Counted from the stretch's first letter, positions 37,991 to 48,948 are shown. The stretch: DNA of 64,000 nucleotides from Roseibium alexandrii DFL-11 (GCF_000158095.2 NZ_CM011002.1:2885203-2949202), one strand, 5' to 3'. Notes: generated from the sequence alone by a model not told the origin. Translations and numbers: made by a program.

Positions 37991-39535
37991 CTAGCCAGCC
38001 GCTTTCTTGCGTGGTGCCGGTGTGCCTTGCAAGACTTCCGCCCGCACAGGCCGCGGCGGTGAGAAGAGGTTGCCCTGGGCCAGTTTGACGTCGAAGTCGA
38101 GGAGCTCAAGCACCTGGGACTCGGTTTCTACGTGATCAGTGATCAGTTCCATCCCGTAGCGATGCAGCAGATCCCCAAAATCGGCCGGGTGAATGTGACC
38201 GTGATTGGTTTCCCGCCGGCCAATCAGATAATCCGCATTCAACTTGCCATACTTAAAGCCACGGCCCGCCAGGCTGTTGAAGTCCATTCTCATGTCATCA
38301 ATCTGATCAACAGAGAAACGGAAACCGGATTCATAAAGCGCCGCAAGGCTTTCCAGCTCAACTGCACTCATCTGAGCAATGTCGGATTGCGAGAACTCGA
38401 AAATCAGGGCGTCTGAGAACTCACGGTTGGACCGGACGAACTCCAGGAAGCCGGGGAAGAAGGTCTTGTCCGACAAGGACAACGAAGAGATGTTGCAGAA
38501 CAGGACAGCGTTGCGATTGCGCGACATCAGCCTGCGGATAACCTGAACCGACCGGAACAGAAGCAAGTTGTCGATGCGGGCGATGTGTCCGGAGCGAACG
38601 GCTTCGGGCATGAAGGCTTGCGCCTCAATGGAATCGCCATTGGCGTTCCGCAGGCGGGTAAACGCTTCGTAGTGCTTCACCTGACGCTGAGGCAAACTCA
38701 CAATCGGTTGCAGAAAAAGCTCAACACGGTTTGCATTCAGCGCCGATGTGATGAGCTCATTCATGGCCGGGTTGGGGCCTGGATTGGTCAGGCGCTCCGC
38801 AGATGGTTCAGCCGGAAGATCGGCAAAACCTTCATCGATTTCGCGCGCACCGGCACCACCATCAGGCGCACGGCCATCGCGTGGCACGTGCACACCATAG
38901 CGACGGTCCAGCTCAGACATATCACGATGGGTCGGAACGACGCCGTCATTGTAAGGGCCAGGTTGCGGCGCTTGCGGTGGCGCGTAAGGAGCATGGTGCG
39001 GGACTGGCGCTTGCTGCGGATACTGACCCGGATGAGATTGACCTTGGCCGTTGGTCTGCGGATATCCTTGGTTTGGCTGCTGAGGCTGCTGATATTGCGG
39101 CAAACTCTGCATGGGTGGCGGAGGTGCAATGGCCTGCTGATCCTCCACCTTGGTCTCCAGGTCGGACATGGCTTCTGCCATCTGCTTGACCAGAGTGCCG
39201 AGCACTTCGACCTCTGCAAACAATGGATCGATTTCTGCCCGGGTCCGGCGCGGCATCGTATGTTCCATGCCGGTGAGACGACCTTCCAGATTGCCGACAT
39301 CCTCGTCGAGATCCGTCATGCGTTCTTCGAGGCGCTCTACGGCGTCGCTCACTGCACTGCGGTCCCGCGACCGTCCGATCAGCAAATGAACGAGGATCAT
39401 CGTGCACATCAGCGCTAGGGACAGAGACACGGCTTCGCCAAATGGACGGCCAAATTGGAAAACCATCACTGCCGCTGAAGACAGTGCAATGATCACCATG
39501 CATATCGCTACAAATATGGTCGCAGTTCGGCCCAT
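37991..39535 (-). CDS. TipF-like membrane protein with degenerate EAL domain
   Basis: This 514-residue protein has two membrane helices near residues 5-55, a coiled coil (about 60-130), a Pro/Gln-rich linker (about 135-205) and a C-terminal EAL domain (about 255-505). Domain order matches TipF, a cyclic-di-GMP receptor that helps flagellum placement in Caulobacter. The EAL reads YEAFTRL, and the metal-binding DDFGTG segment is replaced by DQIDDMRMD. Some key residues remain (Lys in KYGKLNAD, ETE, QGN). So binding but not hydrolysis is likely. The gene lies outside a flagellar cluster here. Confidence 0.78.
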   Translation of the reverse strand: MGRTATIFVAICMVIIALSSAAVMVFQFGRPFGEAVSLSLALMCTMILVHLLIGRSRDRSAVSDAVERLEERMTDLDEDVGNLEGRLTGMEHTMPRRTRAEIDPLFAEVEVLGTLVKQMAEAMSDLETKVEDQQAIAPPPPMQSLPQYQQPQQPNQGYPQTNGQGQSHPGQYPQQAPVPHHAPYAPPQAPQPGPYNDGVVPTHRDMSELDRRYGVHVPRDGRAPDGGAGAREIDEGFADLPAEPSAERLTNPGPNPAMNELITSALNANRVELFLQPIVSLPQRQVKHYEAFTRLRNANGDSIEAQAFMPEAVRSGHIARIDNLLLFRSVQVIRRLMSRNRNAVLFCNISSLSLSDKTFFPGFLEFVRSNREFSDALIFEFSQSDIAQMSAVELESLAALYESGFRFSVDQIDDMRMDFNSLAGRGFKYGKLNADYLIGRRETNHGHIHPADFGDLLHRYGMELITDHVETESQVLELLDFDVKLAQGNLFSPPRPVRAEVLQGTPAPRKKAAG

Positions 39536-39850
39536 TTGGTACTGAATCTACCCGATGCGAATCAAAAAAGACTGGTTAATCATGCCTTAAGACAGCGCAG
39601 CCTCCGAATCCGTAAGCTCCTGTAAAACCTGTTTTTGGCGACTTGTCCCCGACTATGCGCGCAATGCGGCTCTAAAATGACCCGCACACCAAATCAGTGC
39701 CCCGGTTTCTCCCGCGCTAGCCGCGTTAGAGGGTACCGCTTTGCCCGTTCTCCGGCAATTAGGGATTGAAATCAAATACACATGTCGTAAGATTACCTAA
39801 CGTAAGCTTTTGTTCTTCAGCAGTCTCACAGGAGCAGAAAGGCGTTCAAA
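39536..39850. other. Intergenic region before the winged-helix-like gene
   Basis: This 315-base gap separates two divergent genes and should contain both promoters. No clear hairpin, operator or small gene with a ribosome-binding site is visible. Frames listed there overlap the downstream gene in other phases. Confidence 0.35.
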
Positions 39851-40633
39851 ATGCCCATGCCGGGGCGATCATTGCGGTCGGAACCATTCGAAGAAGGTTC
39901 AACCATAACCGACATATCCCCCTCATTCCAGGGTCCACTTTTGTCGGGCGGTCAGGGCAGAACAGGCACGGCACAAGCTTCACGATCCAAGCCCGGACAA
40001 ACCGACCTGCGGCCCCGAGCAGACGCTGTCCTTGGTTCTTTGAAAAACATCCTCAACAGCACGGAGTTCAAGTCAGCTCCTCAATTGCAGGCTTTCCTGC
40101 ATTTCGTGGTCAATGCTGCCCTCAATGATCAGACCGAGACGCTGAAAGGGATCACAATCGCTGTCGAGGCTCTTGGACGCGATGCAAATTTCGATCCGGA
40201 CAAAGATCCAATCGTCAGGGTCGAGGCGGCCCGGCTGAGATCACGGTTATCCAAATACTATGAGGGATCAGGGGCGTCAGATCAGGTGAGGATCTCAATC
40301 CCGAAGGGCGGCTATGCGCCGGCTTTTGAGTTTGCGAACATGACAGCCACACCCGGCGTCCCCACATCAGCCACCGCACAGCATGACTATCCGCCAGCGG
40401 AAAGGCTTTCAACAGCACCCACAACCTCTGATACCAGCTCGGCCTCGTCAGCACATCCAGGAATAGAAGAACTGTCAGGGCCTTACGACCTGCCAAAAAC
40501 TGCTCACTTACGCTCGCCCAGTGCACGTAAACTGCTCAAAAATGCAGTGTCCCGTCCGCAAATTCCCATTGGCTGGCTGCTTGTCACAAATGCGGTTTGC
40601 TTGGCGGCCGGTTACTGGGTAGGCAGTGAATAA
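39851..40633 (+). CDS. Winged-helix-like module with C-terminal membrane tail
   Basis: This 260-residue protein has a core (about residues 55-145) matching a module I know from the N-terminus of TPR and adenylate-cyclase-like proteins: ILNSTEFKSAPQLQAFLHFVV, LKGITIAVEALGRDANFDP, IVRVEAARLRSRLSKYYE and RISIPKGGYAPAFE. Here the module stands alone, followed by a low-complexity Ser/Pro region and a single membrane helix (near residues 238-257) at the very C-terminus. So it is likely a tail-anchored inner-membrane protein. The first 50 residues are poorly ordered. It lies 146 bases before a sigma-54 activator gene in the same direction. Function is unknown. Confidence 0.7.
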   Translation: MPMPGRSLRSEPFEEGSTITDISPSFQGPLLSGGQGRTGTAQASRSKPGQTDLRPRADAVLGSLKNILNSTEFKSAPQLQAFLHFVVNAALNDQTETLKGITIAVEALGRDANFDPDKDPIVRVEAARLRSRLSKYYEGSGASDQVRISIPKGGYAPAFEFANMTATPGVPTSATAQHDYPPAERLSTAPTTSDTSSASSAHPGIEELSGPYDLPKTAHLRSPSARKLLKNAVSRPQIPIGWLLVTNAVCLAAGYWVGSE

Positions 40634-40779
40634 CTTGCGCGTTTCAATGCCTTTCCGGGCAAAAACTGCATTTTGCGCTTTGTGACAACGCTTTGTTTAC
40701 CCTGTTTGGCGAATTATCCCATTAGTCAATCTTTCGAGCCCCGAAGGATTATGACCAAAGCGATGGGAGTTACCCTGCG

Positions 40780-42270
40780 ATGGGGAGTAAAGAGGGCAAG
40801 ACCTTGCCTGTGATTGTACGCGTTTTGGACGCATCGTCGTCTGAAGCAGCCCGCACATCGGCAGTCTGTGCAAGATTATCGGCCGAGTGTTCTGAACCAA
40901 TCCTCTACACCGATACCGCTCCCTGTCTGCAGGACCTTGCTGATAAGACCACAGACATCCTCATCATCGATCTTGAGACGATTGGCGGCGACGAAGCACT
41001 AGAGGCTTACGCGGTCCGCTGCCCCAAGGCCGTTATTCTCGCTGTCTCCTCGATGGGGTCCGTTTCCCGCGCGGTCAGTGCCATGCGCGCCGGGGCTCAT
41101 GATTTCCTGACCAAGCCATTTTCTCTGGATGCACTCGCATCAAAAATCACGTTCCAACTGCAACAGCGCCGGCCCATTGCAAAGCCTTGCCAGCAAGCAA
41201 CGGATAGGGCGATCCGGGTTGAGGTTGCGAACCAGGACAACCTGCCGACACCGCGCAATGCTCCTGAGCCCAAACAAGTTTTGGGTCTCGACAGGCTGAT
41301 CGGCACATCCCCCGCAATGCTGGACATTCACGATCAAGTCCGGCGCATGGCACCATCACAAGCACCTGTTTTCATTACCGGTGAATCTGGAACCGGAAAG
41401 GAATTATGTGCGGCCGCAGTGCATGAACTCTCGGATCGGAACTCAGGTCGATTTGTGACCCTGAATTGCGCGGCTATTCCCCGGGATCTGATCGAGAGTG
41501 AAATCTTCGGCTACGTTCGAGGCGCTTTCACTGGTGCTGGGGACAATCGTGCCGGCGCGGCAGAACAAGCCGATGGTGGCACACTGTTCCTTGATGAAAT
41601 CGGCGAGATGGATCTGCTGTTGCAGAGTAAGCTTCTGCGCTTTCTGCAAACCGGCACGTTCCAAAGACTTGGCGACACGGCCAGCCGGAAGGTAGATGCC
41701 CGGATCATATGCGCGACCAACCGTGACCCATTGACGGAAATCACCGCCGGCCGGTTCCGCGAAGACCTTTACTATCGCTTACATGTTCTGCCGGTGCACC
41801 TTCCTGCCTTACGGGAACGGCGGGAGGACATTCTGCCGTTGGCCGAAGCTTTCCTGAAACGGTACTCAGGTGAGGAACGCCGCAACTTCCGCGGTTTTGA
41901 CGCAGATGCAGAAGCACGGATTGTCTCCTACGGCTGGCCGGGAAATGTCCGCCAGCTGGAGAACACGATCCGTCAGATTGTCGTTATGAATGACGGCGCT
42001 GCCGTTACTCATGACATGCTGCCTCTGGTCATTCGTGATGCGCAATCGCGCCCGAACGGCATCATCGACCTGTCGCGCGAACGGTCTCGCGTGGCTCCTG
42101 CCAGCCGGCCATTCGGTGCGATTGAACCTCTTTGGGCTCAAGAGCGCCGCATTATCGAAGATGCACTCGATGCGTTTGATGGGAACATAGCCATGGCCGC
42201 TGCGGCACTGGAGATCAGCCCGTCGACAATCTATCGCAAAAAACAATCCTGGTCCGCACGCAGCCTTTAA
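40780..42270 (+). CDS. Sigma-54-dependent Fis-family response-regulator-like activator
   Basis: This 496-residue protein has an N-terminal receiver-like domain (about residues 10-125), an AAA+ domain (about 165-400) with GESGTGKE near residue 201 and the sigma-54-contacting GAFTGA near 247, and a C-terminal Fis-type HTH (about 455-492, reading AAAALEISPSTIYRKK). The receiver keeps an Asp in IIDLE and the Lys in LTKPF, but the acidic pair is reduced to LDASS, so phosphorylation is uncertain. No histidine kinase lies nearby. The targets are not visible in this window. Confidence 0.9.
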   Translation: MGSKEGKTLPVIVRVLDASSSEAARTSAVCARLSAECSEPILYTDTAPCLQDLADKTTDILIIDLETIGGDEALEAYAVRCPKAVILAVSSMGSVSRAVSAMRAGAHDFLTKPFSLDALASKITFQLQQRRPIAKPCQQATDRAIRVEVANQDNLPTPRNAPEPKQVLGLDRLIGTSPAMLDIHDQVRRMAPSQAPVFITGESGTGKELCAAAVHELSDRNSGRFVTLNCAAIPRDLIESEIFGYVRGAFTGAGDNRAGAAEQADGGTLFLDEIGEMDLLLQSKLLRFLQTGTFQRLGDTASRKVDARIICATNRDPLTEITAGRFREDLYYRLHVLPVHLPALRERREDILPLAEAFLKRYSGEERRNFRGFDADAEARIVSYGWPGNVRQLENTIRQIVVMNDGAAVTHDMLPLVIRDAQSRPNGIIDLSRERSRVAPASRPFGAIEPLWAQERRIIEDALDAFDGNIAMAAAALEISPSTIYRKKQSWSARSL

Positions 42271-42379
42271 CCGGCTATATTTACCGCAACGCACACATTT
42301 CCTTGTTTCTTGGCGGCGCTCGGTCTATATCGGCAAAATCGCTAAGAAAAGACAAGATCTAAGGGCGGCGGGGATTTAC

Positions 42380-42955
42380 ATGACGAAGCAGGCGAGCCGA
42401 TTTAAGCTTGGGCGGAATTCCACTTCTCTTGCATTGGTGTTCGGGATATTCGCGGCGGCGGGCTCCGCTGTTGCTCAATCTCCTGACTACAAGGCTCCCT
42501 CCCCGGCATTCGCGGAAGCGTTGGCAGCTTTCGATGCAGCGTGGATGTCAGGCGGGCTTGCTTATTCAACTGTGACCTTCACAGACGGTCCCGGCAGCGG
42601 ATATGGGAAGTATACCGCAACAGAAAACAATGTGTTTTCAGCCGGTGACACAATTGCTCTTTATGCCGAGCCTGTCGGCTACGCATTCGATCAGTCGCAA
42701 GACGGTTACACCTACAAACTTGCCGCAAGCTACCGCCTAATCAACCCATCAGGTCAGGTCTTGAGCGAACAATCTGATTTTGCTGAGTTCACCGGCACCA
42801 CTCGGTCCAAGCAGCGCCAGCTTTCGGCCAGCTTGTCCTTTCAGTTCGATGGCCTTCCAGCCGGCGACTATGAACTCGAAACCAGTTTTGTGGATCAAAT
42901 CGGCAATCAGACGGCCGGCTTCAAGCTTCCATTTACAATTCAGGCCGCCAACTGA
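42380..42955 (+). CDS. Secreted protein of unknown function
   Basis: This 191-residue protein has a signal peptide (basic start, then LALVFGIFAAAGSAVA, cut near SAVAQ) and a beta-rich mature part, with SGYGKYTATENNVFSAGDTIALYAEPVGY near residue 73 and a final PAGDYELETSFVDQIGNQTAGF segment. The design looks like an immunoglobulin-like or copper-chaperone-like beta sandwich, but I do not recognise the family. It is alone before groES. Confidence 0.65.
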   Translation: MTKQASRFKLGRNSTSLALVFGIFAAAGSAVAQSPDYKAPSPAFAEALAAFDAAWMSGGLAYSTVTFTDGPGSGYGKYTATENNVFSAGDTIALYAEPVGYAFDQSQDGYTYKLAASYRLINPSGQVLSEQSDFAEFTGTTRSKQRQLSASLSFQFDGLPAGDYELETSFVDQIGNQTAGFKLPFTIQAAN

Positions 42956-43088
42956 TCCGCAACTGCAAGGCAGCTCACAGCGCCCGAGTATCGACCACGC
43001 TGAACGCGCAGCTGGACGCAGGGATATCCAAGCGTTAACAGTGGCGTACCGATGTACCGGATCCGGTCAGAAAAACTTCTTTCCGCCA

Positions 43089-43122
43089 TTGACAAGCCCT
43101 TCTCCGATACATAAATCCTTGG
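43089..43122 (+). promoter_or_regulatory. Probable sigma-70 promoter for groESL
   Basis: TTGACA lies at 43089-43094 and a weak ATAAAT/TAAATC -10 follows 16-17 bases later, near 43111-43117. Transcription would start around 43122-43125, a few bases before the CIRCE element, a common repressor geometry. Confidence 0.55.
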
Positions 43123-43128
43123 GCGTTG

Positions 43129-43155
43129 TTAGCACTCGCCACTAGGGAGTGCTAA
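43129..43155 (+). promoter_or_regulatory. CIRCE operator (HrcA binding site)
   Basis: The inverted repeat TTAGCACTC-N9-GAGTGCTAA is perfect at 43129-43155. This is the classic binding site of the heat-shock repressor HrcA. It lies about 100 bases before the groES start. The hrcA gene itself is not in the window. Confidence 0.97.
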
Positions 43156-43257
43156 CCGCGGATGGGAGGGGCAATTTCTCCTATTCTCAGTAACCCAATA
43201 ATCATGTCTCGCGTGCTGCCTATTGCGTGGGGCGCGCTCATGAGAGGAAACAATCTT

Positions 43258-43545
43258 ATGGCATTTCGTCCACTTCACGACCGTGTCGTAGTTCGCCGCG
43301 TCGACTCCGAAGAGAAGACCGCTGGTGGCATCATCATCCCGGATACCGCTAAGGAAAAGCCGCAAGAAGGCGAAATCGTTGCAGTTGGCAACGGTGCGCG
43401 TGACGACAGCGGCAACGTTGTTGCTCTCGACGTCAAAGCAGGCGACCGCGTTCTGTTCGGCAAATGGTCCGGCACTGAAGTCAAAATCGACGGTGAAGAC
43501 CTCCTGATCATGAAGGAATCCGACATCATGGGCGTGATCGCTTAA
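43258..43545 (+). CDS. groES: Co-chaperonin GroES
   Basis: This 95-residue protein caps the GroEL chamber. It starts [15 protein letters not shown] and shows [22 protein letters not shown], the mobile loop, and [13 protein letters not shown] at the end. I start at ATG 43258 with GAGAGGAA upstream; the frame extends further but upstream codons do not match GroES. It is followed by groEL after 57 bases. Confidence 0.98.
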   Translation: MAFRPLHDRVVVRRVDSEEKTAGGIIIPDTAKEKPQEGEIVAVGNGARDDSGNVVALDVKAGDRVLFGKWSGTEVKIDGEDLLIMKESDIMGVIA

Positions 43546-43593
43546 TTCAGCGAACCGCTTTTTGATCTCAATCGCAAATTCCAGAAAAAGTGA

Positions 43594-45246
<1,653 letters not shown>

Positions 45247-45278
45247 GAAGCCCATAAAGCCGACCATCATCCTAAATG

Positions 45279-45302
45279 CTGAACACGCTACGGCGTGTTC
45301 AG
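45279..45302 (+). repeat. Perfect hairpin before second groEL-tail copy
   Basis: CTGAACACGC (45279-45288) pairs perfectly with GCGTGTTCAG (45293-45302) around a TACG loop. No T-run follows, so it is not a standard terminator; it may stabilise the groEL mRNA 3' end. Confidence 0.8.
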
Positions 45303-45348
45303 TGGCGGCATGGGCTTCTAAGAAGCCGCAGCTCAAAAAGCTTTACGG

Positions 45349-45378
45349 AAAGGGCGGTCTTCGGGCCGCCCTTTTTTT
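45349..45378 (+). terminator. First groEL terminator (UUCG-loop hairpin)
   Basis: GGGCGGTC (45352-45359), loop TTCG, GGCCGCCC (45364-45371), then seven T. A C(TTCG)G tetraloop makes it very stable. Confidence 0.92.
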
Positions 45379-45402
45379 AACGCCGCCCATCATTGTCAGT
45401 TT

Positions 45403-45419
45403 GTGCCGCCATGCGGCAC
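45403..45419 (+). repeat. Perfect hairpin before third groEL-tail copy
   Basis: GTGCCGC (45403-45409) pairs with GCGGCAC (45413-45419) around a CAT loop, directly before copy 3 of the groEL tail. Confidence 0.75.
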
Positions 45420-45465
45420 GGGGGGCGGCATGGGCTTCTAAGCCAGCCACTCACAAGTCATACGG

Positions 45466-45497
45466 AAAGGACGGCCCTCGGGCCGCCCTTTTTGCTT
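45466..45497 (+). terminator. Second groEL terminator, likely duplicate of the first
   Basis: GGACGGCC pairs with GGCCGCCC with one A-C mismatch, followed by five T and, after GC, six more. Flanking TACGGAAAGG is shared with the first terminator, pointing to duplication. Confidence 0.85.
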
Positions 45498-45592
45498 TTT
45501 TCCCGGCTGTATACTGCGGAGCATACTACTGCTCACATACTGATGGCTGAGACGTCCTTGTCTTAGAACCCGCATTTGGCGGACTAACGACA

Positions 45593-46615
45593 ATGGTGTG
45601 CAGGGCATTAGGTATGACAGTTCAAGACGACAACACTTTAAAACTGATCACCGCCAAGAACCGACTTTTCGGAACGATCGACCTCACGACACAAGCCATC
45701 GACAGCAACTACAAAAACAATCTGACACTAAAGGTCGGCCAGATACCAAGCACCTATTTCTTCAGCTCCGCATTGTTTGAAAACACCTCAACTCGCTACA
45801 GACCGTTTCACCCTCAAGGCTTTATCGCAACATCCAGTGAAATGCGCATGTATTGGGTCCTTGCAGGATATTGGAATACAATCGGAAACCTAAATAGCGC
45901 AATTTCGACGGATTTCGCACCGATTGCCCCGTCGCTTCCGGACACAAAAGCTTCGATACCGGCATTTTATGAAAGCCGGTTTTTCGTCTATGCACCCATT
46001 GGCGTCGACAAAACTGGTGTGGAGGCATCCATCCGGATGATGCAGAAACAAGCAACTCCCCTTTCGACTGATGCGCTGGTCACCATGAACCGCGATGATA
46101 AAGGCGGAGACAAAACGGCTGTCTATTACATCAATGACGGAGCTTTACAGGGGATGTTCTGGGCATCGAAACAGGGTGGCTGGAATTCGGGATCAGGTCA
46201 AAACACCAACCGGTTGTTCCCATTTGAGATTATCGATTACCCTATCCCGGAAACAGCTTTCCCGGAAGCAGCCGCACGTGGGAGCGATTTTCCGGAGGCC
46301 TTGAAAGTCGTACCGGCAAACAACCAAGTTCATTTCGGGCACTCCCTGATGACGATCGAAGCAATTGAGGCCTACTACAAGGATCCAAACAGGCTGGTCG
46401 GCTTGGACAATGTCATAACCGGTGCCGACTTGTGGACGCGCATGCTTCGACTAGGCGCCTATACCCAAAGTCTTGGATATTCGGCAAACACCAGGCCTTT
46501 TGGTGCCCAGCGCATACAATCGGGCACCAACTACCTGTCATTGACGGAAGCTGGAGACTTGAATCGCCAGAAACAGCTTGTGACAGAACTTATCGCCAAT
46601 TTTGTAGATAATTAG
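45593..46615 (+). CDS. Hypothetical protein, orphan
   Basis: This 340-residue protein is not one I recognise. It has no signal peptide or membrane helix. It contains runs such as FHPQGFIATSSEMRMYWVLAG and VYYINDGALQGMFWASKQGGW, giving a Phe/Tyr/Trp- and Asn-rich composition. The local G+C is lower than the neighbours (two hand-counted lines at 45661-45780 give 57 of 120). The start is ATG 45593, or ATG 45614 (MTVQDDNTL), with no strong ribosome-binding site at either. It may be a recently acquired or lineage-specific gene. Stop at 46613-46615 is followed by the convergent chemoreceptor gene. Confidence 0.6.
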   Translation: MVCRALGMTVQDDNTLKLITAKNRLFGTIDLTTQAIDSNYKNNLTLKVGQIPSTYFFSSALFENTSTRYRPFHPQGFIATSSEMRMYWVLAGYWNTIGNLNSAISTDFAPIAPSLPDTKASIPAFYESRFFVYAPIGVDKTGVEASIRMMQKQATPLSTDALVTMNRDDKGGDKTAVYYINDGALQGMFWASKQGGWNSGSGQNTNRLFPFEIIDYPIPETAFPEAAARGSDFPEALKVVPANNQVHFGHSLMTIEAIEAYYKDPNRLVGLDNVITGADLWTRMLRLGAYTQSLGYSANTRPFGAQRIQSGTNYLSLTEAGDLNRQKQLVTELIANFVDN

Positions 46616-46697
46616 AGCCTCCACTGGTCGAAGCCGCGGGTGGTGTCAAATATTTTCCGAACTTTCTCTTTCATTATGAGGTTTTTGAAAGCGCCTG

Positions 46698-48410
46698 TTA
46701 GGCAGCCCGGACCTGACCAAGGAAGTCTTCGACCTGGGAGCGCAAGTTCTTTGCATGCTCCGAGAGGTCGACAGCAACATCAAGAACTTCCTTGGCTGCA
46801 TTACCCGTGTCGGAAGCCGCCTGTGCAACGTCATTGATGGTGTGACCAACCTCAGCTGTACCGGATGCAGCCTGTTGAGTGCTGTCCGCAATCTCACGGG
46901 TTGCGATACCTTGTTCGCTCACAGCACCTGAGATCGTATCTGAGATATCCTTGATCCGACCAATCGTCTGACTGATTGACTGGATCGCCTCAACGGCCTC
47001 ACCTGTCGCAGACTGCATGCCCGAAATCTGTGAACCGATCTCTTCGGTTGCCTTGGCAGTTTGTGTTGCAAGGTTTTTCACCTCGGAAGCCACAACTGCA
47101 AACCCTTTCCCAGCCTCTCCAGCACGCGCTGCCTCAATGGTTGCGTTCAGCGCAAGAAGGTTCGTTTGTTCTGCGATGCCGCTGATCAGTTCGATGACTT
47201 CCCCGATCTTGCTCGCTGCGTCTGCCAATCCACGGACAGAATCGTTGGAGCGCTCCGCTTCCGCATTGGCCTGATTGGAGATTTCCGCCGATTCTGCGAC
47301 CTGCCTGTTGATCTCCCCGATGGAAGCCGACATTTCTTCCGCGGCCGAGGCGGCTGTTTGTACATTCTGTGATGCGTTTTCCGCCGAAGAAGCGACGGTG
47401 TTTGCCTGTTGCTGGGTCTGTTCAGCAACGGAAGACATTGATTGCGCCGTCGATTGCATGCGGGACGAGGAATCCGTAACGGTGTCAACAATTCCCATCA
47501 GTGCAGTTTCAAACTGATCGGCAAGCGCATTCATAGCTGCCCGCTTTTCTTCCGCTGCCACGCGTTCTCGCTCAACTTTTTCTAGTTCGAGTTGTTCAAC
47601 TTCGAGTGCATTCTCACGAAATACGGCGAGCGCTCGTGACATCTGCCCGATTTCATCGCGGCGGTCAGTTGCTGGCACGTCCACGTCAGAGTTTCCATCT
47701 GCAAGCGCGGTCATCGACCCAATGATCTGGACAATTGGGCGCGAAATCATGCGTGAAATAAACCAGTTCGCAACCAGTCCAACCAGAGCGACCAGGGTCA
47801 CGGTCAGCAGAAACAATTGCATAGCTTCTTGCGCGCCATTAAGAGTCGCGTCGGTTGCCTCAACCCTCAGACCGTCAACAACGGTCTTCAACTTATCAAC
47901 ATCACCAACGAGTTCGGCGTGAAGTTGCGTCGCATCATTCATGAAGATACTTGCAGTTGCGACATCCAGGGTTGCCATATCGGCCGTCCCGAGGGCGGAT
48001 TCTGAGTACTCTTTGGCGTGCTTGATCGCCCCTTCTTGGAGCTCTGCCAGATCGGCGTTGTTCAGCTTGGACAAGTCCAAAGCTTCAAAGTCTGTAACAA
48101 TCGCCTTGAGTTGTGCCGTTGACTGTTCGAACTTGGAATTGATTTTGTCCATGTCCGATTCATTTTGCGCTGTTGTCATCAAATCATAGAGGGACAGCTG
48201 AGCGCTCGAAAGGTTTTCCTTTACACGGTTCATGTCCGCAAAGGCTTTGATTTGAACATGGCTCAGATTTTCAACGGCAGCGCGTTGCTGATCGATCGCC
48301 ATGAAGGAAATAACAGAAACAATTCCCAATCCTACCAATAGGATGACCGGTGTGACGAACATCTTTTTTGCTAAAGCAAGGTTGGCGAACCAGTTCATTT
48401 TTCCATCCAA
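46698..48410 (-). CDS. Methyl-accepting chemotaxis protein (four-helix-bundle sensor)
   Basis: This 570-residue chemoreceptor has membrane helices near residues 17-38 and 200-222. The region between is a 4HB-type helical sensor. A HAMP segment (about 215-275) and a long cytoplasmic signalling hairpin follow, with the [16 protein letters not shown] and [26 protein letters not shown] segments near residue 415-470, the CheA/CheW-contact tip. No C-terminal CheR-binding pentapeptide is seen. The gene lies 79 bases downstream of a secreted Cache protein gene in the same direction, which may be its partner. Start at 48410, or at the internal ATG 48398. Confidence 0.93.
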   Translation of the reverse strand: MDGKMNWFANLALAKKMFVTPVILLVGLGIVSVISFMAIDQQRAAVENLSHVQIKAFADMNRVKENLSSAQLSLYDLMTTAQNESDMDKINSKFEQSTAQLKAIVTDFEALDLSKLNNADLAELQEGAIKHAKEYSESALGTADMATLDVATASIFMNDATQLHAELVGDVDKLKTVVDGLRVEATDATLNGAQEAMQLFLLTVTLVALVGLVANWFISRMISRPIVQIIGSMTALADGNSDVDVPATDRRDEIGQMSRALAVFRENALEVEQLELEKVERERVAAEEKRAAMNALADQFETALMGIVDTVTDSSSRMQSTAQSMSSVAEQTQQQANTVASSAENASQNVQTAASAAEEMSASIGEINRQVAESAEISNQANAEAERSNDSVRGLADAASKIGEVIELISGIAEQTNLLALNATIEAARAGEAGKGFAVVASEVKNLATQTAKATEEIGSQISGMQSATGEAVEAIQSISQTIGRIKDISDTISGAVSEQGIATREIADSTQQAASGTAEVGHTINDVAQAASDTGNAAKEVLDVAVDLSEHAKNLRSQVEDFLGQVRAA

Positions 48411-48489
48411 TATTATATTCTAATTGAAGGCCGATGGCCGAAACGGCCATCGGTATCATTTGGTTGGCTAAGCCGAGCAGTGGCGAGCC

Positions 48490-48948
48490 TTACTTGTAGA
48501 TGCCAACGCCGCAGATGTGATCGCCAGCGGACTTAACGACCGACGACTTTGGCTCGATTTTCTTCGAAACCGGGTTCGGCCAACGGTAGTCAACCCAGCC
48601 GCCACCCGATTTGCCTGTGCTCACAAGTTCCATCACGAACTCTTTGCCATCGGCGTCCTTGAGACCCGACAGGTCACGACCAATAAGCTTCGCGTTCGCC
48701 CCGTGAGCAACCGTTACTCCCGCATCATCGAAGCAGAAAACGTAGAGATCCCGATCTTGCCAACCCTTATCGGTAGCTGAAAAATCTGCGAGTGCCGTAT
48801 CCGCCCCAGCAGATTGGTAATGAGCCACAGCTTTATCCAGCATTGCTGTTGCTTCATCTGCTGAGCCGCGATCTGCTGCGAATGCTGTGGTGGACCCAGC
48901 CATCGAAAGTCCGGTAATCAGGAGTACCGCAATTTTTGATTTGATCAT
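48490..48948 (-). CDS. Secreted single-Cache-domain protein
   Basis: This 152-residue protein has a signal peptide ending STTAFAA and a single Cache-type domain, with ATAMLDKAVAHYQSAG, LYVFCFDDAGVTVAHGANAKLIGRDLSGLKDADGKEF and GGGWVDYRWPNP. Similar domains are usually the sensor part of chemoreceptors, but here the domain is free in the periplasm. Two Cys (near residues 72 and 146) could bridge. It lies just upstream of the chemoreceptor gene, so it may bind a small ligand and pass the signal to it; that link is inference. Confidence 0.8.
   Translation of the reverse strand: MIKSKIAVLLITGLSMAGSTTAFAADRGSADEATAMLDKAVAHYQSAGADTALADFSATDKGWQDRDLYVFCFDDAGVTVAHGANAKLIGRDLSGLKDADGKEFVMELVSTGKSGGGWVDYRWPNPVSKKIEPKSSVVKSAGDHICGVGIYK

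Noticed and set aside
38585..39418. 277-residue plus-strand frame opposite the TipF-like gene
   Set aside because: Arg/His/Leu-rich antisense of a coding region with no start signal.
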